Source: Nocardia cyriacigeorgica NBRC 100375 (GTDB lineage: Bacteria; Actinomycetota; Actinomycetes; Mycobacteriales; Mycobacteriaceae). Taken from it: DNA of 40,044 bases. The notes beneath the pieces were generated by a model. The model had not been told where the DNA came from. It saw only the letters and a program-made list of their open reading frames with translations, and made no database searches. How positions within the stretch are numbered: the stretch's first letter is position 1; the number at the start of each line of letters is the position of its first letter. Below, piece after piece: positions 18,679 to 28,000 of the stretch. The stretch covers positions 1 to 40,044 of the forward strand of contig NZ_BAFY01000209.1 in the NCBI RefSeq assembly GCF_000308555.1, read 5' to 3'. A program made the translations under genes and the position numbers.

Positions 18679-19125
18679 CTACACCAGAATGGAGATGAAC
18701 AACTCCACCGAATGCGGGCCGTGCCAGATCTCGATCTCTTCACGGTAAGCGCGGGTGATCTCGGCAGATGCGGTGGCGTCGTCGACCTGGGCCCACACAT
18801 CCTCGACCGGATCGTGGTAATCGCCGTTGGGCACGAAGCGGGCGTAGACCCCCTTGGGCACACGCACCAGCACATCACCGACGTGGGCGGCCTCGGGCGC
18901 CGGATACTCGAAACCGACCAGAGCGTTGTAGGTCTCGGTGGGATCGGGCACATAAACGGTGAACATGGGGCCCTCGGCCGCGGCACTGCCCGCCGCCCGA
19001 TCGCGCAGCCGGTCCTTGAGGAACTCGATCAGCTCGCTGTTGCTCACCTTGAAACTCGGCCGCACCCGCGGCACCACCAGACCGCCGTAGATCGCCTCGT
19101 TGCGGACGACGATGGAGTAGCTCAT
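18679..19125 (-). CDS. GyrI-like effector-binding domain protein (second of pair)
   Basis: A 148-residue stand-alone effector-binding protein. MSYSIVVRNEAIYGGLVVPR opens the first beta repeat. DVLVRVPKGVYARFVPNGD and the EEIEIWHGPHSVELFISI tail match the second half of the GyrI/AraC effector-binding (SOUL-like) fold, which binds small hydrophobic or cationic molecules. There is no HTH, so it is not a regulator by itself. Its ATG overlaps the stop of the preceding paralogue (ATGA), giving a co-translated pair. The gap to moeY's operon promoter follows it. Ligand unknown. It may act as a binding or sequestering protein. Confidence 0.75.
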   Translation of the reverse strand: MSYSIVVRNEAIYGGLVVPRVRPSFKVSNSELIEFLKDRLRDRAAGSAAAEGPMFTVYVPDPTETYNALVGFEYPAPEAAHVGDVLVRVPKGVYARFVPNGDYHDPVEDVWAQVDDATASAEITRAYREEIEIWHGPHSVELFISILV

Positions 19126-19565
19126 CGCGGATCTACCGCCAGATAGAGATCGATCTTGTACGCGTGCGGATAACACTCGAAGTCGCCGGTGAAGGTCCGT
19201 TTGATCTGCTTGTGTTCCTCGGCGTAGGCGATCTGGGTCCACAGCCCGGTCATGATCTGCGGAAACTCGCCCATCGAGGAGAATCGCGCGTAGGTGCCGC
19301 GCGGCAGCCTCGCCACCAGATGGCCGCGGGTGACCTGGTCGAACGACGAGCACTGATAGCCGACGATCTGGGTGTTGTAGGTGCCCAGTTCCGCGGAGTA
19401 GTCGGTATAGGCGCTGGCCAGCGGCCCGCCCAGGTCGTGGTGCAGCACCGCGGCCCACGCCGCTTCCAGATCCTGGTCACGCAGTTCCCGCAGCGCACGC
19501 TTGGGGCTGCGCACCGGAAGCCCGGCAACCCACGTCTCGTCCCGCTCGACGATTTCAAACTGCAT
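19122..19565 (-). CDS. GyrI-like effector-binding domain protein (first of pair)
   Basis: A 147-residue protein from the ATG at 19565 (MQFEIVERDETWVAGLPVRS). WVAGLPVRSPKRAL and the later GHLVARLPRGTYARFSSMGE, LWTQIAYAEE and CYPHAYKIDLYLAV are the typical segments of the GyrI-like/AraC effector-binding family, where the last strand carries the ligand-side acidic or aromatic residues. It overlaps the next gene by four bases (ATGA). The two proteins align over the VRxPKGVYARF / ARLPRGTYARF strand, so they look like a tandem duplication that has diverged. A 21-residue extension upstream (MAVLADRMR...) is possible but has no better ribosome site. Confidence 0.75.
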   Translation of the reverse strand: MQFEIVERDETWVAGLPVRSPKRALRELRDQDLEAAWAAVLHHDLGGPLASAYTDYSAELGTYNTQIVGYQCSSFDQVTRGHLVARLPRGTYARFSSMGEFPQIMTGLWTQIAYAEEHKQIKRTFTGDFECYPHAYKIDLYLAVDPR

Positions 19566-19802
19566 GGAAAGACTCTTTCGAGATGAATCCGGGGGCAAGG
19601 TCCGCATCCGGTCGGCCAGGACCGCCATGCTACCAATCGTGGCGGCCGATGCCGGTCACAAGATCGTTTCACGCCGCTCCCCTTCAACTGGGCATACGTC
19701 CGCATTCGCTCCGCCCATGCGCGAACTGACGACTGCCTGCGCCCGGCTGCGCCAACTGGACAAATGCACAGGAAACCCCAAGGCGTGTGATCGAATTGGC
19801 GG

Positions 19803-20522
19803 GTGTGCCGGACCATCGCCGAGCTCGACGAAACACTGACACACTGCCGGGCCTGCCCCCGCCTGGTGGCGTGGCGGGAACTGGTGGCCAGACAGAAGCG
19901 AGCGGCCTTCCGGGACCAGACCTACTGGGGCCGCCCGGTGCCCGGATTCGGGCCCGACGACGCGCGCATGCTCATCGTCGGCCTCGCGCCCGCCGCGCAC
20001 GGCGCCAACCGCACCGGGCGGATGTTCACCGGCGACCGCAGCGGTGAGGTGCTTTACGCGGCCATGTACGGGGTAGGACTGGCCAATCAGCCCACGGCCG
20101 TGAGCCGCGACGACGGGCTGCGCCTGCACGGCGTGCGGATCGCCTCGCCGGTGCGTTGCGCTCCCCCCGCCAACAAGCCGACACCGGAGGAGCGCGACCG
20201 CTGCCGGCACTGGCTCGACACCGAACTGCGGCTGCTCGCGCCGACCCTGCGCTCGGTCATGGTGCTCGGCGGGTTCGGCTGGCAGGCGCTGCTTCCCGTG
20301 CTCGCCGACGCCGGCTGGCGGATTCCCCGGCCGCGACCCAAGTTCGGCCACGGCGCGCACTACGAGCTCGCTGCCACAGATGCCGCGCGCGAACCGCTGC
20401 ACCTGTTCGGGTGCTATCACGTCAGCCAGCAGAACACCTTCACCGGCCGACTCACGCCCGCCATGATCGAAGACATGCTCGTGCGTGCCGCGACCGCCGC
20501 CGGGTTACCCGCAGGGCGGTAA
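19803..20522 (+). CDS. udgB: family 5 uracil-DNA glycosylase (UdgB) with 4Fe-4S cluster
   Basis: A 239-residue UDG superfamily protein. Cys15 and Cys18 (HCRACPRLVAWRE), Cys119 and Cys134 form the four-cysteine iron-sulfur site. Motif A reads GLAPAAHGANRTGRMFTGD, with Ala where family 4 enzymes have Glu, and the C-terminal motif is CYHVSQQNTFTGRLT. Together these are diagnostic of UDGb. The enzyme removes uracil, hypoxanthine and related bases from DNA and matters in GC-rich genomes where cytosine deamination is frequent. Start is the GTG at 19803; no better upstream start is in frame. The small downstream gene follows 38 bases after its stop and may be co-transcribed. Confidence 0.92.
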   Translation: MCRTIAELDETLTHCRACPRLVAWRELVARQKRAAFRDQTYWGRPVPGFGPDDARMLIVGLAPAAHGANRTGRMFTGDRSGEVLYAAMYGVGLANQPTAVSRDDGLRLHGVRIASPVRCAPPANKPTPEERDRCRHWLDTELRLLAPTLRSVMVLGGFGWQALLPVLADAGWRIPRPRPKFGHGAHYELAATDAAREPLHLFGCYHVSQQNTFTGRLTPAMIEDMLVRAATAAGLPAGR

Positions 20523-20560
20523 CGTCGATGTCGATCAGACCCCGAGCCTCGCGGAGACCC

Positions 20561-20755
20561 ATGCCGGACGACCCCATCGCAGTCCTCGAGCGCTGGCACG
20601 ATTCCGGCGCGATCTGGCGGGTCACCGCGCGTCGCCCCGATTCGGTCACCGTCACCTTCTACCCCTGCACCGGCGACGAGGAACTCGACCACCTCACCTC
20701 CGCCGACCCGGGCCTGCTGCGTTACCTCGCCGACCGCGACAGCAGCGAGGACTGA
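20561..20755 (+). CDS. small conserved-looking hypothetical protein
   Basis: A 64-residue protein from the ATG at 20561, with GGAG six bases upstream; an ATG at 20528 would add 11 residues. The sequence begins MPDDPIAVLERWHDSGAIWR and has a strand-rich middle (RVTARRPDSVTVTFYPC) and an acidic tail (LADRDSSED). I do not recognise a domain. It lies 38 bases after udgB on the same strand. Codon use is like neighbouring genes (high GC at third positions), which supports translation. Confidence 0.65.
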   Translation: MPDDPIAVLERWHDSGAIWRVTARRPDSVTVTFYPCTGDEELDHLTSADPGLLRYLADRDSSED

Positions 20756-20937
20756 GCCACGGCGCGCCCGAGCGCAGGTAACGGACTCATCCCAGTCGCG
20801 CGCCATCGTTGACCAGGTGCCACCGGTCGGCCATGATCACCACTACCTCGGTGGTCCCAGGCTTGTGCAGACGAGATGGCCCGGACGTCCTGCCTCGCGC
20901 AGGCCGACCGGCAGGGTTAGAGAGGTTCGGACAATTG

Positions 20938-21438
20938 ATGCGCAGTAACCGTTTCCGCAGCTGGTCGGCTCGTTTCGGAGTGCTTCTCGGCGCCGTATCC
21001 GCGGGCATGTTGTTCGCGGCCCCGGCCCAGACCGAACCCCTGTTCCCCGGCGGACCGGACGTCCCAGGCGTTCCGGCCATCGTCCCGACCACCGCGCCGT
21101 GCGCCCCGGAAGCCCGCGCCTGCCTCCGGTTGAGCACCAATGAGGCCTGGCTGATCGACAACGGTCGCGTCGTCTTCGGCCCCACCCCCATCTCGCACGG
21201 CATGCCCGGCTACGAAACCCCGCCCGGCGTGTTCGACGTCGATTTCAAGCGCCCCTTCCACTGGAGCACCATGCATCACGCCCCGATGCGATGGGCGGTG
21301 TTCTTCAACAACGACATCGCCTTCCACGTCGGACCGGTCGAGCACACCTCGCACGGCTGCGTGCGGATGACCGAAGCGGGCGCGCACCGATTCTTCGAAT
21401 ACCTGAACGTCGGCGACCGGGTCGACGTCGTCCGCTGA
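20938..21438 (+). CDS. small exported L,D-transpeptidase (YkuD domain)
   Basis: A 166-residue protein from the ATG at 20938, with AGAGG upstream. Residues 1-31 form a signal peptide (RSNRFRSW, then GVLLGAVSAGMLFAAPAQ). The rest is a YkuD catalytic domain: FGPTPISHGMPGYETPPGVF, then WAVFFNNDIAFHVG and HTSHGCVRMT. The His139-Gly-Cys141 site and following Arg are the catalytic core. The family forms 3-3 peptidoglycan cross-links with peptidoglycan donor stems. It lacks the Ig-like and C-terminal extensions of LdtMt2, so it is the minimal type. It is the last clearly chromosomal-core gene before the toxin locus. Confidence 0.9.
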   Translation: MRSNRFRSWSARFGVLLGAVSAGMLFAAPAQTEPLFPGGPDVPGVPAIVPTTAPCAPEARACLRLSTNEAWLIDNGRVVFGPTPISHGMPGYETPPGVFDVDFKRPFHWSTMHHAPMRWAVFFNNDIAFHVGPVEHTSHGCVRMTEAGAHRFFEYLNVGDRVDVVR

Positions 21439-21836
21439 CACTTCCCACGACCGGTACAAACCGCGCAGGCCGTGGCCGCCCGCCACAACCTGCGACTCAC
21501 CGGACTCGCCGCGTCCGCATCCGCTGAGCACATCGCGACCGGACTCGCTGCCGCCGTCGACGACTTCCTGCTACGTGCCCGTTCCCGAGTCCCGGCGGAA
21601 TCGAAATGACCGCGCTCGCCGGGGCGCGCGCCGCCGGGCCTCGACCCAGAACCGACGCCGGTCCGTGGTTCGTCGCGGCGGCGGGCCCAGCAACGGTCCG
21701 ACGAGCCCTGCGAGCGCGAACGCTTTCCACAGGTGGCAAGAGCCCTGGTTGCGCCCGCGTCCGGATTGCGAAAATCTTTGCTCCGAGTGCGATCCCGACG
21801 GCCGACCAGCCCGACGCTGTCCGGGTCGAGGTTCAC
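21439..21836. other. gap at the border of the accessory region
   Basis: A 398-base stretch without a firm gene. Directly after the L,D-transpeptidase stop, in the same frame, 21439-21609 is open and reads like protein (AVAARHNLRLTGLAAS, then VDDFLLRARSRVP). It has high third-position GC and could be a gene remnant or a short ORF from the GTG at 21472. The frame continuing from an ATG at 21606 into the immunity-like gene is basic and low-complexity, so I start that gene at 21837. No tRNA, integrase or direct repeat was seen. Confidence 0.35.
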
Positions 21837-23282
21837 ATGGCGCAGGACGGAGGTCCGCCGACGTGGGAGAGTGCTGTGATCGGTCCGGAGGGTGCGGAAC
21901 TCGCGGAATTGGCCGATCGGATCGTCGCCGGGCTGCGGGCGCTCGCTCCGCCGGGGCGGCACCGGTTGGAGGCTTCCTTCGCGATGACCGTTGTCTCCGA
22001 GTCGGCGCTGTTCCTCGCCGATGACGGCGACCACCCGGTCAGATGCCAGGTGTCGGATGAGGTGTGGGAGTTGGTACGCCGGCATCGAATCCTGTCGGCG
22101 AGCCTCGAGGACGGGCCGTGGTGGCGGCTGATCGTGCACGTCGATTCCGATGATGCCGAGGTCGTCATCGATCGGGGCGCGGAGCCTTTCTCCGGTGAAC
22201 AATTGTTCGCGCCGCAGGCGTATCTGGCGGATCTGGAACAGTATCCGCACAGGCGGCTGCATGCGTGGCTGGCCGCCTACATCGGGCGCGGCGAACCCCA
22301 ATCGAGGTCACCGCGCGCAGCCGCGGCCGCGGTGCGCGCTGATCAGAGTGCGGGTGTGCAGGCAGTGCCGGTGACCGGCGAGTTGCCGGATCTGGCGACG
22401 CTCTGGGCCCGGTGGGCGGCGCTGGCCGCGGCATTCGTGGCGGCCGGATCGGAACGGGGACCGCGCATCGGCCCGTCGGTCGGCATCTTCGAAAGTTCAC
22501 GGCACAGCGGTTCGACATTGACGCTGCTGCCCGGCGACCGGGCGGTCCTGTCAGGTGGTGTCTGGGATGCACCAGCCTTGGTAGCCGCCTACAACGGCGA
22601 GGGCGCGATGCCGCGATTGTTCGCCGGAGCACCGGCCTGGGTGGCCGACCCGGTTCTCAACCCACGGGTGCTGACCGGGATGTTGTCGTTTTGCTACTGG
22701 TGGGACCAGGGACAGTGGTACCGCGGCGAATCCGCACCGATGACCGAATGCGCACCCGCGCTGCCCGCCGTGTGGACGGCCGATTCGGTGGCGAAGGTGG
22801 TGGCGGGCGTGCTGGACGGACCGTCACAGGATGCCGCTGAACTGCTGGTCTCGGCCGCGCAGGCGGCAGCGGTGACCCCCGCGGCGATCGCTCGAGTTGC
22901 CGGCGAGAACGCCGAGGTCGATGTCGACGGTGCCCTGTTCCAGTTCGCGCTCGCCGATCTGGTCGCAGGCGACGTCGTCGGCATCCTGGAGGCGGAGGCG
23001 CTGAAGCTGGTCGGTGATCACATCCGCGACCGGGGCTACGACACGACCGAATTCCCGCTCTCGGCATTGCGGGCCGAGCGGATCAGCGTGGGCTGGATGG
23101 TGCGATCACCGGTGCCGGACGGTGATATCGCGCTCGACCGGGCGGTCTTCTACGTCGCCGACGATGGTGTGGTGGAGCGTTCGAGCTCGTCGGTGCCGTT
23201 GTCGGCATTCATCGCCGATTTCGAGCACCGATTCCGACTACGGACCGGCGGACCGATGTCATCGGCCCGAGGTGGGAGATGA
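21837..23282 (+). CDS. YezG/DUF600-like immunity protein with extra C-terminal domains
   Basis: A 481-residue acidic soluble protein from the ATG at 21837 (GAGG upstream). Residues about 15-140 match the YezG/DUF600 immunity pattern: WWRLIVHVDSDDAEVVIDRG, then EQLFAPQAYLADLEQYPHRR and LHAWLAAYIGRG. The middle (about 175-330, SVGIFESSRHSGSTLTLLPG...YWWDQGQWYRG) is not recognised. The C-terminal part (LRAERISVGWMVRSP, RAVFYVADDGVVE) resembles strand-rich immunity domains such as Imm35, weakly. Its stop overlaps the next start (ATGA), so it is coupled to the WXG-like protein and then the giant toxin. YezG proteins neutralise LXG/WXG toxins in firmicutes. Neutralising a module of the giant protein is the natural inference. 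Confidence 0.65.
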   Translation: MAQDGGPPTWESAVIGPEGAELAELADRIVAGLRALAPPGRHRLEASFAMTVVSESALFLADDGDHPVRCQVSDEVWELVRRHRILSASLEDGPWWRLIVHVDSDDAEVVIDRGAEPFSGEQLFAPQAYLADLEQYPHRRLHAWLAAYIGRGEPQSRSPRAAAAAVRADQSAGVQAVPVTGELPDLATLWARWAALAAAFVAAGSERGPRIGPSVGIFESSRHSGSTLTLLPGDRAVLSGGVWDAPALVAAYNGEGAMPRLFAGAPAWVADPVLNPRVLTGMLSFCYWWDQGQWYRGESAPMTECAPALPAVWTADSVAKVVAGVLDGPSQDAAELLVSAAQAAAVTPAAIARVAGENAEVDVDGALFQFALADLVAGDVVGILEAEALKLVGDHIRDRGYDTTEFPLSALRAERISVGWMVRSPVPDGDIALDRAVFYVADDGVVERSSSSVPLSAFIADFEHRFRLRTGGPMSSARGGR

Positions 23283-25033
23283 CCGGCGAGCTGCGACTGG
23301 ACTTGGATGGCCTGCGGGCGCGCGGCGCGCGGCTGGCCGACATCGCCGATCGGGTACAGCGGACACACGCCGCGCTGCAGGAGAGCTTGCGGCAGGCGGA
23401 AAGTAGCTACGGCGACGACTATATGGGGCGCATGTTCGCCGAGGAGTTCACCCCGCGCGCCGAACACGTTGTTTCCACCGTGGAGGCCATGGCGGGAAGC
23501 CTGCACGAGACCGCGGCCGGAATCGTCAGCTCTGCCGATGCGTTCGATACACGAGATACCGACGGTGCCAGGAAAGTGGCCGCGGCGAGCCAGGATCTGG
23601 ACTCGGGACCGGCCGACCGCACCGAGTGGCCCTCGAATGGCCCGGCCGGCCCGCAATCACAGGCTGGACTCCCGCCGGGCCCGTCCCGTCAGGACGGGGA
23701 GTCGCTGGAGCAGAATTCACCGGAGCACCCCGTCAGCGGGCCGCTGAGCACCGACCGGATCCCGACTGGTGGTTACGGGCCCGATAACGCCACGGCATCC
23801 GGCGGGTCCCCTGGGCTGCCCGCTGCGAATAGCGGGCTACCTGCTCGAGCACCGTGGAGTCGTTCCCGGCCCGAATCCGGTCCGGCGAGCGGCGATGCGG
23901 CCGGCGCGCCCGGCCGGCGGTCCGGACCGCCGGCATCGCCATCCTCCTCCGCGGCGTCACCTCCGCCCGCGGCCGGGTCCGGTGCCCGAACCTCGGGTGC
24001 GCCGTCCGGCAGCGGCGTGGCAGGACCCGCGGGGCGGGCCGGGACACCGTGGGCCGAACAGCCGCCCCGCACACCCGGCCACATCCGCACGTCGGGTGCG
24101 CCGACCGGCAGCGGTGTCGCAGGACCCGCGGGGCGGGCCGGGACACCGTGGGCCGAACAGCCGCCCCGCGCGCCCGGCCAACCCGGGCCGGGCTCCCCCG
24201 GAAACGCTGCGAGACCAGCGAACGCCGGGGCGGATCCGCGGCACGGTCCCGCACAGCGACCGAACGCACGAGCCGATGAAAAGGCGCGCGACCGTGATCG
24301 ACGCGACGGCCATGAGGCGTTGGAGATCGAACGGCTGGCACGTGCGTTGGCCGAGCGGCATGGAGTTCAGGTAACCGGTTTCGATACTCCCGATCTCCGG
24401 CTCGCGCCGGTACAAGAGTTCGTGACCGCCGTGGACCGGGTCCTGACCGACTATCCGATGATCGTGCTTGAGATCGTCGCGGTCGCCGAGCTCGGTGACG
24501 AGTTCGGTACGGTGCGGTGGGATTGCGCGCCGCCGGACACCGCGGATGATGCCCGGTCGACAACGGCGGACGGTGCCCGGTCGATAACGCTCGACCGTGC
24601 CGCCGCACAGCGGCCGCCCGAACCTGCCCAACCCGCACCGGCGCCGGCCGACAGCCAGGCGGCGGCTGCAGACCGCACCGGTGAGTCGAGCGTGTCGGCA
24701 CCAGCGGAAATCTATGCGGCCACTTTGCGGGCATTCGGTCGGGCTTTCGACGCTGCCGGTGGCGGACGTGCGCGGCGGCAGGCGCAACGCGCCCTGATCG
24801 CGGAATACCTGGGCGCCCTGCCGCGTCCGCGCCCCGCTCTCGCCGAGGTGGTTCGCGGCTACCGGGCCTGGCGTGCCGAGTTGACCGCGGGCGTGGCGGC
24901 GCAACCCGAATTCGATGTGGACGAGGCTCTCGGCATCGCGTTCGCGGAGGTGGTCCAGCACGGCGAGAAGGCCGGTATTCAGGCGCGGCTGCTGCATGCG
25001 ATCCTGGTCGCGGCGGCGGCGCGACCGGAGTAG
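23279..25033 (+). CDS. WXG100-like protein with a decayed metallopeptidase-type C-terminus
   Basis: A 584-residue protein coupled to the upstream gene by ATGA. Residues 1-105 are two long helices (LDGLRARGARLADIADRVQR; VVSTVEAMAGSLHETAAGIV), as in WXG100/ESX substrates. A Pro/Gly/Ser linker (about 105-340) includes a 33-residue tandem duplication. RHGVQVTGFDTPDLRLAPVQ (about 360) and the C-terminal YAATLRAFGRAFDAAGGGRA with DVDEALGIAFAEVVQHGEKA follow the layout of a toxin metallopeptidase (Tox-MPTase-type) domain. However, the HEFGH zinc motif reads RAFGR (484-488), so zinc binding is lost. It may be a scaffold, decoy or secretion partner for the giant toxin that starts 9 bases later. Confidence 0.7.
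   Translation: MTGELRLDLDGLRARGARLADIADRVQRTHAALQESLRQAESSYGDDYMGRMFAEEFTPRAEHVVSTVEAMAGSLHETAAGIVSSADAFDTRDTDGARKVAAASQDLDSGPADRTEWPSNGPAGPQSQAGLPPGPSRQDGESLEQNSPEHPVSGPLSTDRIPTGGYGPDNATASGGSPGLPAANSGLPARAPWSRSRPESGPASGDAAGAPGRRSGPPASPSSSAASPPPAAGSGARTSGAPSGSGVAGPAGRAGTPWAEQPPRTPGHIRTSGAPTGSGVAGPAGRAGTPWAEQPPRAPGQPGPGSPGNAARPANAGADPRHGPAQRPNARADEKARDRDRRDGHEALEIERLARALAERHGVQVTGFDTPDLRLAPVQEFVTAVDRVLTDYPMIVLEIVAVAELGDEFGTVRWDCAPPDTADDARSTTADGARSITLDRAAAQRPPEPAQPAPAPADSQAAAADRTGESSVSAPAEIYAATLRAFGRAFDAAGGGRARRQAQRALIAEYLGALPRPRPALAEVVRGYRAWRAELTAGVAAQPEFDVDEALGIAFAEVVQHGEKAGIQARLLHAILVAAAARPE
23993..24180 (+). repeat. 99-bp tandem duplication in the linker of the WXG100-like gene
   Basis: An 89-base stretch at 23993-24081 recurs at 24092-24180 (offset 99 bases, 33 codons) with only a few differences. 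Both copies encode SGAP(S/T)GSGVAGPAGRAG followed by TPWAEQPPR. The reading frame is kept, so it is an in-frame expansion of a disordered linker. Confidence 0.85.
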
Positions 25034-25042
25034 GTCGTAGCG

Positions 25043-28000
25043 ATGGACGGTTCGCTGTTCAGCCCGGTCGTGGAGTTGCGCAGAGCCTTCGAGGCTCTGC
25101 CCGGTTTCCTGCGGACTCCGATCGAGCTGGTGGTGTTCGGCGGCGAACTCCCCCGCGCCGACATTTCCGGGATGCGCCGACTTGCCGACGAGCTGCGTGC
25201 CCGCAGTGCGGAACTGGACGACCATTCGGCCGATCTCGCCAGCCTGTTGAAGCAAGAGGACTCGGTCGGCGAGTTGGCCGAGAACCTGCGTGCGGCGCTG
25301 CGTTCCTATCGGAAGGACGCGGCCCGGCTCGGCAAGGATGTGGACGCCCTGGCCGATCAGGCGCAAGGTGCGGCCAACGACGCCGAGAAGTGGCTGTGCG
25401 TGATGTTCACGTTCGGAATCCACTTGGCATGGCGGATCTACGGTTTGATCGCCGCCGCCGCGGCGTCCGGGCCGGCCGGTCAGGTCGCGGCCGCGCCGGC
25501 GGTGCAGGCCACGCTGGCCGAGGGCCGCGCCGAGGTCGCCGTGATGCGCGGGAACCTCCATCGGGCCGTTCAGGCGGGCGGAGCCCAGACGGCCGCCCGG
25601 CTGAGCGGTTTGGGACCGGCGCAGTTCGCCAAGTGGATGGGCGTGGCGGTCGCGCTGCCCGTCGGCGTCGACGCGGGTGTGCAGGCACTACAGGTCGCAA
25701 CCGGCGACCGAACGCCCGAGATCATGGGAGCGGACGGTTCCAACCCCACAGGCATCGATCTGACGTCGATCAAAGTCGCTGCCCTGGCCGGTGCGGGCGG
25801 AGCGGTCGGCGGCATGCTCGCGGGCCGGTTCGCTCCGATGGTGTTCCCCCAGATCGCGACCAGCCGAGTCGCCATGGGGCTGGTCCAAGGTGTGGCCGGT
25901 GGTATCTCGGGCCTGGGTGCGGCCTCCTTGATCGCCGGCTGGCCGCAGCACTACGAGCAGGTGCTGGGCCCACTGCTCAACGGCGCTTTCGCCGGGGGCA
26001 TATATGCCCGAAGTGCCTCTCCGCCCGCGGTCGACGGCGCAGGGACGTTCACCCCGCCCGAGGCCATCTCGACCGGGCGCGACGAGAATGCCGCAGCGCG
26101 TCGGCCACCGGTCGAGGTGTCGCCGGAATCGAAACGGGCGTGGGAGGCCGCGAGGCAGTCCTGGAAGCCGGCTGCGGAAACCGCGGATTCCGCAAAGGGC
26201 CCGGCCAGGCCTCCTGCCGAGGGCGCGAGGAAGGCCGAGGCCGCGCAGCCGCAATCGGGGAATGGGCGACCGACAGGGGCAACGTCATCGGCTGATAGTG
26301 CCCGAACGGCCCGGGCGACCGACGGACGAATGCCCGACGGTTCCGGCAGCCGAGCACCTGAAGGAACCGGCAACCGAGCACCCGAGGGAACCACCAACCG
26401 AGCACCTGAAGGAACCGGCAACCGAGCACCAGAAGGAGCCGGCAACCGAGCGCCCGAGGGAACCGGCAGCCGAGCACCCGAGGGAACCGGCAGCCGCACA
26501 TCGGGAACGCAGGCCACTGCCGGTGCTGTGGCGTCGGACTCCGCGTCGGCTCGGCCGCGTCCGGAACCTACCGCGACAGGCGAGCGACCGCCGGCGGAGA
26601 AGCCGGCCGCTGGGCGAGCGTCCGTGCCACGGTCGGCCGAGGCGGCGGGAGAAACGTCACCGCCGCCGACGGTCCCGGCGAGTGCACGCCCGGACGGCGG
26701 GGTTCCCGACAAGGCCGGTATCCCGGCCCGAGAACACACCGCTGTCGCGGACGGCGCCGGCAACACGGCACCCGCACGCCCCCATCCGGTCGACGGTGAA
26801 GCCGGTTCGCCGCGCGTTCACGACGACCATCGATCCACGAGTGGCGGAGAACAGTCGTCTCCGCCGCGAAATGCCGCCGGCGAGCACGACCCGGCCAATC
26901 CCACGGAATCGAAGCGAACAGACTCGGCCGGAGACGGCGCCGAAACGGCTGCGGCGGGCGCCGATTCGCCTCCGGTTCGCAACGAGGACGGTGTCCCTGC
27001 CGCTGATCAGGGCGGTCGAACCGACGGGGCCGATGCGTCCGCCGGTTCGCCGCGTAGCTATCGCGATCGGGCGGTCGATCTGCTGGCCGATTACCATGCG
27101 GCTTCCGCCGACCATGTACCGGAAGGTCAACGCCTGCGCAACCTGCCCGCCGACGTGGTGTTGGCGGGCTTGCGCAGCGGCGATGAGCACCAGTCGATGC
27201 TGGCGACGATGGAGATCATCCGGCGTGGCACCATCAGCGAGAAGGTGCCGGACGGCATGGTGTTGCGGCTCCAGCAGGCCGAAGCCGTCTTCGCGATGCC
27301 GTCGCGTCCGGTGGAGATGAAACCCGGCGAGGGCAAAGCGCTGGTATTCACGGCCGCCGCGATACAACGTGCGGTGCAGCACGACTCGGTTCTGCTCGTG
27401 ACCACGACCGATGGATTGGCCTATCGCGAGGTTGTCACCTATCGGAAGCTGTTGGCCGACTTCGGGATCGATGTGTTCCGCGCCGATCAGCAGCAGGGAT
27501 TCGGTCCGATCACGGAGGGGCGGCCGGCGATCGTGGTCGCGACCGGCGAGACGGTCGGACATTTGGCCAATGCCGGTATCAAACCCCCACGGCATGTGTT
27601 GATCGATGAGATCGACGGAATCATCGACCGCGGCGAACGGCAGTTCCTCCGGTCCGAAGGTCCCGAGCAACCGGCCTCGGAAGCAACGACGAAGCAGGTT
27701 TTCGCCGCGCACGACTTCCTCACCGAGGCGATCGCGAACAACAAGCTGTCCCATGAGGATTTCGGCCTCAATCGAATTGCCGAAGAAATCGGCGTGCACG
27801 CCGACGGCACACCTGAGGTCGTCTACTGGTACGACGGTCAACCGGAGCTCACGCCCGGAGGACGGGCAAAGCTCGAAGCGCTGCCAGGTGGCAAGGACTG
27901 GCTGGAGGGAATGGGCGCCTCCCGGCTGGAGGCCGCGGCCCAGGCCGAGTTTCTCGTGCGCAGAGGCGTCCACTACGAAATGGACGCGGGCAAGATCGTC

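Noticed and set aside
23957..25561. Long minus-strand open frames across the toxin locus (also at 26657-28156, 29777-31150 and 31166-32356)
   Set aside because: They are antisense to frames with clear domains, have Arg/His/Gly-rich composition and no recognisable motif. High GC content makes long antisense frames common.
26339..26506. CRISPR array
   Set aside because: Units are contiguous without spacers and translate in frame.
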